Assembly (NCBI GenBank): GCA_945862275.1
Contig: CAMAYA010000008.1
Location: 1-16,400, forward strand
Direction of reading: 5' to 3'
Length of the DNA stretch: 16,400 nucleotides
From: Legionella genomosp. 1
Lineage (GTDB): Bacteria > Pseudomonadota > Gammaproteobacteria > Legionellales > Legionellaceae
The stretch's first letter is position 1. Each line of letters opens with the position of its first letter. Below the pieces are notes generated by a model. It was not told the origin of the DNA. It saw only the letters and a list, made by a program, of their open reading frames with translations, and did no database searches. Of this stretch, positions 13,855 to 16,400 are shown piece after piece. Position numbers and translations under genes: made by a program.

Positions 13855-15213
13855 ATGAGTAAACCAATACATCCAACGGCGTTGTTTCGTCTGACGGTTC
13901 TGGGGCCATTAGCTAGTCGTGGTGAAATTAAGCACGGCGAAGTAACACACATTATTCGACAACTAGCGGACCAAACTTACAACATTCCTGATTCAAATCG
14001 TACTCATTTGAGTGAGGAAACCATTGCCCGTTGGCATGCCATGTGGAAACGCGGTGGTATAGATGCATTAAATCCTAAAATACGTATAGATAAAGGATCA
14101 ACTCAACTGCCGGATGCTGTGCAAAGCAAAATAATCGAACTAAAAAAAGACAAACCGGAGCGATCAATCAGTCAATTGGTTGATATGATAGAACGAACAG
14201 GCTTGGTTTCCAAAGGCACACTGGCACGCGCCACGGTACATCGTTTTTTGCAACAGCAGCATCTATCAAAGCGGATGCTACCTAATCAACATACCATTGA
14301 ACGCCGCTCTTTCGTGGCAGCTCATGCGGGTGATTTATGGCAAGGCGATGCGTTGCATGGGCCATGTATTCAAACACCAGACGGTATAAAAAAAACGTAT
14401 TTGGTGTCATTGATGGATGATGCATCGCGCCTGATCGTGCACAGTGCCTTCTGCCTTGGTGAAACCGCACTGGATATTGAGGGCGTCTTGAAACAAGCTA
14501 TTTTAAAACGCGGATTACCTCACAAAATACTGATTGATAATGGCCCGGCATACATCTCCGGATCATTGAAATCGATTTGTGCGCGTTTAGAAATCCGCCT
14601 TGTTTATTGTAGACCAGGAGAGCCCGAGGCGAAGGGCAAAATTGAACGCTACCATCGTACGTTCCGCGAGCAATTTTTAAACGAACTTGATTTGGATAAA
14701 ATCAACGGGCTCGGCGATCTCAATGCTAGGCTCTGGGCGTGGATTGAGCGAATTTATCATCAACGAATCCATGGTGGACTCGATGATAATAAGACTCCAC
14801 TTGAACGATGGCGTGAGGAGCTACATCATGTCAGACCGTTATTACCTCACGTTGTAGAGCTCATTGATGATCTATTTTATCATCGTGAAGAGCGTCTCGT
14901 TCGTAAAAATGGCACTATTAGCTGGAATGGGCGTTTTTATGAGGTGCACCATAATCATGTGGGTGATAAAGTGACACTGGTATTTAATCCTCATACCAAT
15001 CAGGCCATTCGGATTGAAACAGTATTCGGTGACAACTTAGGGCCAGTTGTGTTGTTAGATTTGGATGCTAATTTACACCGAGAACGCCAGAGACCCCATG
15101 CGGCACCTGCCAGTCCAGAAAAACAAAAAGAATACGCCATTGAGTCGGTGCATGATGAATATATTCAAGCCTGTCAATTGCCCATCACTGGATCGAATAA
15201 GGAGAATGAATAA
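13855..15213 (+). CDS. DDE transposase, TnsB/TniA/Mu-like
   Basis: This 452-aa transposase carries out strand transfer with an RNase H-fold core. Catalytic residues are visible as D165 (QGDALHG), D228 (LIDNGPAY) and E264 (GKIER), a DD(35)E spacing. An N-terminal helix-turn-helix region (about 22-75) and a second one around 96-136 should bind the transposon ends. After the core, residues about 345-410 look like the small beta-barrel of Mu-type transposases (GRFYEVHH...DKVTLVFNP). The C-terminal tail is charged and probably contacts the ATPase. AAGGAG 13843-13848 supports the start. The stop overlaps the ATPase start by one base (TAATG), indicating coupled translation. The gene appears intact. 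Confidence 0.88.
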   Translation: MSKPIHPTALFRLTVLGPLASRGEIKHGEVTHIIRQLADQTYNIPDSNRTHLSEETIARWHAMWKRGGIDALNPKIRIDKGSTQLPDAVQSKIIELKKDKPERSISQLVDMIERTGLVSKGTLARATVHRFLQQQHLSKRMLPNQHTIERRSFVAAHAGDLWQGDALHGPCIQTPDGIKKTYLVSLMDDASRLIVHSAFCLGETALDIEGVLKQAILKRGLPHKILIDNGPAYISGSLKSICARLEIRLVYCRPGEPEAKGKIERYHRTFREQFLNELDLDKINGLGDLNARLWAWIERIYHQRIHGGLDDNKTPLERWREELHHVRPLLPHVVELIDDLFYHREERLVRKNGTISWNGRFYEVHHNHVGDKVTLVFNPHTNQAIRIETVFGDNLGPVVLLDLDANLHRERQRPHAAPASPEKQKEYAIESVHDEYIQACQLPITGSNKENE

Positions 15214-16013
15214 TGTACAAATCATTCTTTGCTCTAACGCAGGCGCCACTTGGAAAAGATAGCCTTCAGTTATGGGATAGTGGTCAGCTTGCAGGCCTTG
15301 AACAGCAATTTAACTGGCTCTTGCAATCGCCTGGTGTTGGCTTGCTCACGGCAGAGCCGGGCCTTGGGAAAACAGCGGCGCTGCGGCAACTTACTCGCGG
15401 CTTAAACCCGCACCAATATAGCGTATTCTACATTGCTGAAACTGATTTTGGACGTTTAGATTTTTATCGACAACTCGCTATTTTACTTGGAGTAAATCCT
15501 TCCTATCGTCGCGCCCAGTTGTGGCGCGATATCAAAGAGTACATTGTTCATTTGATCACACAACAAAAACTTATGCCGATATTTATCGTTGATGAAGCGC
15601 AAAATTTACCGACTGAATTCTTTCGAGATTTCCCTGCTTTTCTTAATTTTGTGTTTGATTCCAAGGATTATATGACCGTTTGGTTGGTAGGACATCCTGA
15701 ACTTGCACGTGAAATAGGTCGGCCAGTTAACAGTGCATTAGCATCCAGAATACAAGCCCGTTATGAATTAAAGCCAATTGTTGATCGAGAGGCATTTAAG
15801 CAGTTACTTGCTCATGGATTTACGGAAGCAGGATGTACGCATCAGTTACTATCTGAATCAGCCATTGAACTCGTTCGCATGGCATCGCAGGGTAATCCAC
15901 GCCGAGCACATCAACTCATTGTGACCTCGTTACGATTGGCAACTGATAAAAAAATAAACCACCTTCCGGATGATATTGTGCAGGAAGCTATCGTGCTATT
16001 AAAACAGGCGTAA
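15213..16013 (+). CDS. AAA+ transposition ATPase, TnsC/TniB/ExeA-like
   Basis: This 266-aa AAA+ protein has Walker A AEPGLGKT at 47-54, Walker B IFIVDEAQ at 123-130 (D127, E128), a sensor region VWLVGHPEL and the arginine-bearing stretch ALASRIQARYEL. The N-terminal MYKSFFALTQAPLGK is typical of the ExeA/TniB group. Such ATPases form filaments on target DNA and recruit or activate the transposase. The AAGGAG at 15199-15204 lies within the end of the transposase gene, so the two are made together. An intrinsic terminator follows at 16028. Intact catalytic motifs suggest the pair may still be active. Confidence 0.9.
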   Translation: MYKSFFALTQAPLGKDSLQLWDSGQLAGLEQQFNWLLQSPGVGLLTAEPGLGKTAALRQLTRGLNPHQYSVFYIAETDFGRLDFYRQLAILLGVNPSYRRAQLWRDIKEYIVHLITQQKLMPIFIVDEAQNLPTEFFRDFPAFLNFVFDSKDYMTVWLVGHPELAREIGRPVNSALASRIQARYELKPIVDREAFKQLLAHGFTEAGCTHQLLSESAIELVRMASQGNPRRAHQLIVTSLRLATDKKINHLPDDIVQEAIVLLKQA

Positions 16014-16027
16014 AAAGGACTCAAGAG

Positions 16028-16054
16028 CCAAGGCGTAATGGCCTTGGTTTTTTT
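16028..16054 (+). terminator. Intrinsic terminator of the transposase-ATPase operon
   Basis: CCAAGGC 16028-16034 and GCCTTGG 16041-16047 form a 7-bp stem with a 6-base loop, followed by seven T (16048-16054), starting 15 bases after the ATPase stop. It separates the operon from the next zinc-ribbon gene, which must therefore have its own promoter. Confidence 0.92.
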
Positions 16055-16059
16055 ATTTT

Positions 16060-16083
16060 GTCTCACGTCAATTAGCTTGAGAC
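16060..16083. promoter_or_regulatory. Small inverted repeat before the second zinc-ribbon gene
   Basis: GTCTCA 16060-16065 is inversely repeated as TGAGAC 16078-16083. By position it could be an operator of the gene at 16124, but it differs from the operator arms found before copy 1 and no convincing promoter is seen next to it. Confidence 0.3.
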
Positions 16084-16123
16084 GGGAGGGGTAAATTAAA
16101 GAGAGACATTACAGGAGGGACAC

Positions 16124-16400
16124 ATGATGTATATTTTGGCAGGAATCATGTCGTTACTGCAATACGTAGAGCAATGTCATGATGATAAAATAAAACGGTT
16201 AGCGTCTTGTGGTTGCTGTGGTCGAGCCAACCCATGGGGTCATGGATGTTATCCGCGCAAATCAGATCGCATTAACTCAGCCAGTGAATCTCTAAATTTT
16301 ATTTTTATTCCACGTTATTATTGCCCTGGTTGTAGAAAGACTTGCTCTGTGTTGCCTGAATGCATCCCGCCTCGGCGTTGGTATTTATGGGAAACGCAGC
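16124..16400 (+). CDS. Transposon-associated zinc-ribbon protein (DUF6431-like), copy 2, cut by the window end
   Basis: The frame opens at ATG 16124 behind a strong AGGAGG (16113-16118) and stays open to the last base, giving 92 residues. It repeats the landmarks of the copy at 13188: MYIL start, a CxxC (C29, C32), NPWGHGCYPRK, RYYCPGC, and LPECIPPRRWYLWE. By eye roughly half of the residues agree, so it is a diverged paralog and not a recent duplicate. The ribosome binding site is much better than that of copy 1, and no operator of the same sequence is present, so the two copies are probably regulated differently. Its helix-turn-helix part would lie beyond the window. Confidence 0.78.
   Translation, partial: MMYILAGIMSLLQYVEQCHDDKIKRLASCGCCGRANPWGHGCYPRKSDRINSASESLNFIFIPRYYCPGCRKTCSVLPECIPPRRWYLWETQ

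Larger units (their letters stand above)
13060..16400 (+). mobile_element. TnsB/TnsC-like transposon with flanking zinc-ribbon genes (right end outside the window)
   Basis: From about 13060 rightward all genes read on the plus strand and belong together: a zinc-ribbon/HTH gene, a DDE transposase, an AAA+ ATPase in 1-base overlap, a terminator, and a second zinc-ribbon gene. DDE plus AAA+ pairs of this kind are the core of Tn7/Tn5053/Mu-type elements. Terminal inverted repeats were not found, and the left boundary is inferred from the truncation of istA. It is also possible that two related elements lie side by side, with the first zinc-ribbon gene belonging to an older one. Confidence 0.55.

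Noticed and set aside
1..16400. CRISPR array, rRNA gene or prophage structural genes
   Set aside because: No regularly spaced direct repeats, no rRNA sequence and no capsid, tail or terminase-like proteins were seen.

Overview
The window looks like a chromosomal segment of a gammaproteobacterium, most likely from the Legionellales (inference). The left third keeps the enterobacterial-type order rne <> rluC - HAD phosphatase - pgsA - tRNA-Gly(GCC) - tRNA-Cys(GCA) - tRNA-Leu(UAA), matching the E. coli rne/rluC divergent pair and the pgsA-glyW-cysT-leuZ cluster. The Legionellales guess rests on a gene just downstream that carries the residue pattern of the SidE/Dup phosphodiesterase family known from Legionella.

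Positions 1-5100 are core genome. They hold the 3' end of an unrecognised gene, a large REP-like palindrome between convergent genes, RNase E with a short C-terminal tail, a structured rne-rluC intergenic region, the rluC/HAD/pgsA run of overlapping or closely packed genes, and the three tRNA genes. The tRNA-Gly gene has a good promoter and a terminator-like hairpin follows it.

Positions 5100-16400, beyond tRNA-Leu, are accessory and mosaic. First comes a two-gene unit (5362-7679): an unrecognised 362-aa protein and a 401-aa protein with the H-(E)-H pattern of the SidE/DupA/DupB phosphodiesterase. Next is an 840-bp IS5-like element with perfect 18-bp inverted repeats and an internally deleted, frameshifted transposase. 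Then comes a very AT-rich gene (8619-11150). Its N-terminal 345 residues read as a prokaryotic pentameric ligand-gated ion channel, and its C-terminus reads as the first part of a periplasmic leucine/branched-chain-type binding domain. That gene is cut off by an IS21-family element (istB plus a 5'-truncated istA). The IS21 element is in turn truncated by a DDE transposase (TnsB/Mu-like) plus AAA+ ATPase (TnsC/TniB-like) transposon, flanked on both sides by diverged paralogs of a small zinc-ribbon/HTH protein (DUF6431-like). The second paralog runs off the window.

The points most worth following up are the channel/binding-protein fusion with a topology that would place the binding domain in the periplasm, the stand-alone SidE-type phosphodiesterase with its unknown partner, and the zinc-ribbon paralogs around the transposition genes as possible target-selection factors. 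Family assignments were made by reading residues, without database searches.
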